From contig JABZGM010000111.1 in NCBI GenBank assembly GCA_015259235.1, forward strand, positions 1 to 6,875: a DNA stretch of 6,875 nucleotides. Direction: 5' to 3'. The stretch comes from Alloprevotella sp. (GTDB taxonomy: Bacteria > Bacteroidota > Bacteroidia > Bacteroidales > Bacteroidaceae). The translations under genes were made by a program, and so were the position numbers. The stretch's first letter is position 1; each line of letters opens with the position of its first letter. This document shows positions 6,543 to 6,875 of the stretch, one piece after another. Below the pieces are notes generated by a model. The model had not been told where the DNA came from, did no database searches, and was given only the letters and a program-made list of their open reading frames with translations.

Positions 6543-6875
6543 ATGCAACTCAAACACGTTTTGCTCTCAGCAGGATTGCTAGCCACTTCGGTTTGCGCAC
6601 AAACCACACTGAAGGGTTACGACAAAGCAAACATGGATGCAGCAGTGCGTCCTGGTACAGACTTCTACGAATATGCGGATGGCGGCTGGATGAAAGCGCA
6701 TCCTCTCACTAGCGAACACTCTGAGTACGGACAGTTTCACGCACTCGATGAAGTCAATCGTGAGCGCATCCGCACGCTCATTGAAGAACTCTCTCAAAAG
6801 AAGGCAGAAGATGGCACTTTGGCTCAAAAGATTGGCGGTCTGTATCGTTTGGCAATGGACAGTGTGCGACTGAAC
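6543..6875 (+). CDS. M13 family metallopeptidase, N-terminal part, runs off the window
   Basis: The ATG at 6543 opens a frame of 111 codons to the window edge. Residues 1-19 form a signal peptide: a short basic start (MQLKH), the hydrophobic core VLLSAGLLATSV, and a V-C-A cleavage site before Gln20. The C18 context lacks a proper lipobox, so periplasmic export rather than lipidation is predicted. Mature sequence follows with the M13 N-terminal signature PGTDFYEYADGGWMKAHPL (37-55), then SEYGQFHALDEVNRE and the helical segment ending QKIGGLYRLAMDSVRLN. The zinc site would lie far beyond the edge. The gene begins 110 bases after the ABC-F stop on the same strand. The leader is AT-rich with no Shine-Dalgarno sequence, and no convincing TAnnTTTG promoter or terminator was found in the gap. 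This fragment is what the M13 gene at 3693-5153 lacks, less about 80 residues, so both may be parts of one gene split by inversion, or two copies of it. Confidence 0.92.
   Translation, partial: MQLKHVLLSAGLLATSVCAQTTLKGYDKANMDAAVRPGTDFYEYADGGWMKAHPLTSEHSEYGQFHALDEVNRERIRTLIEELSQKKAEDGTLAQKIGGLYRLAMDSVRLN

Overview
The window looks like chromosomal DNA from a Bacteroidetes bacterium, probably Bacteroidales and perhaps near Prevotellaceae. The evidence is a textbook Bacteroidetes promoter (TTTG, 20-base spacer, TAACTTTG), AT-rich leaders without Shine-Dalgarno sequences, the protein families present, and a signal peptide ending in CAQ. No mobile element, CRISPR array, tRNA or rRNA was seen. Coding density is high, and no gene-free stretch exceeds about 130 bases.

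The left three quarters (about 1-5150) is read on the minus strand. In transcription order it holds the C-terminal three quarters of an M13 (PepO/neprilysin-like) zinc metallopeptidase, a strong intrinsic terminator, metA (homoserine O-acyltransferase), a clear promoter, a complete two-domain ABC-F ATPase, and 12 bases further on a nucleotidyltransferase-fold protein of the NTP_transf_5 type that runs off the left edge. The last two genes probably form an operon. The right quarter (about 5143-6875) is read on the plus strand. It holds the C-terminal two thirds of a second ABC-F ATPase, then 110 bases, then the N-terminal 111 residues of an M13 metallopeptidase with an intact signal peptide, which runs off the right edge.

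The main finding is a rearrangement junction at about 5141-5165. There a minus-strand M13 gene missing its first part abuts, head to head, a plus-strand ABC-F gene missing its first part. The M13 N-terminus at the right edge is just the piece the left M13 fragment lacks, allowing for a stretch beyond the window. The simplest layout is an original order of ABC-F, M13, metA, ABC-F, nucleotidyltransferase, all on one strand. Inverting about 2 kb, with breakpoints inside the first ABC-F and inside M13, would give this arrangement. The same pattern is also produced by an amplification or assembly chimera (inverted join with short microhomology) or by an inverted duplication. The sequence just beyond the right edge would separate these.

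Apart from the junction, the genes are ordinary: translation-factor ABC-F ATPases, methionine biosynthesis and an exported oligopeptidase. No new defence or mobile system is evident.
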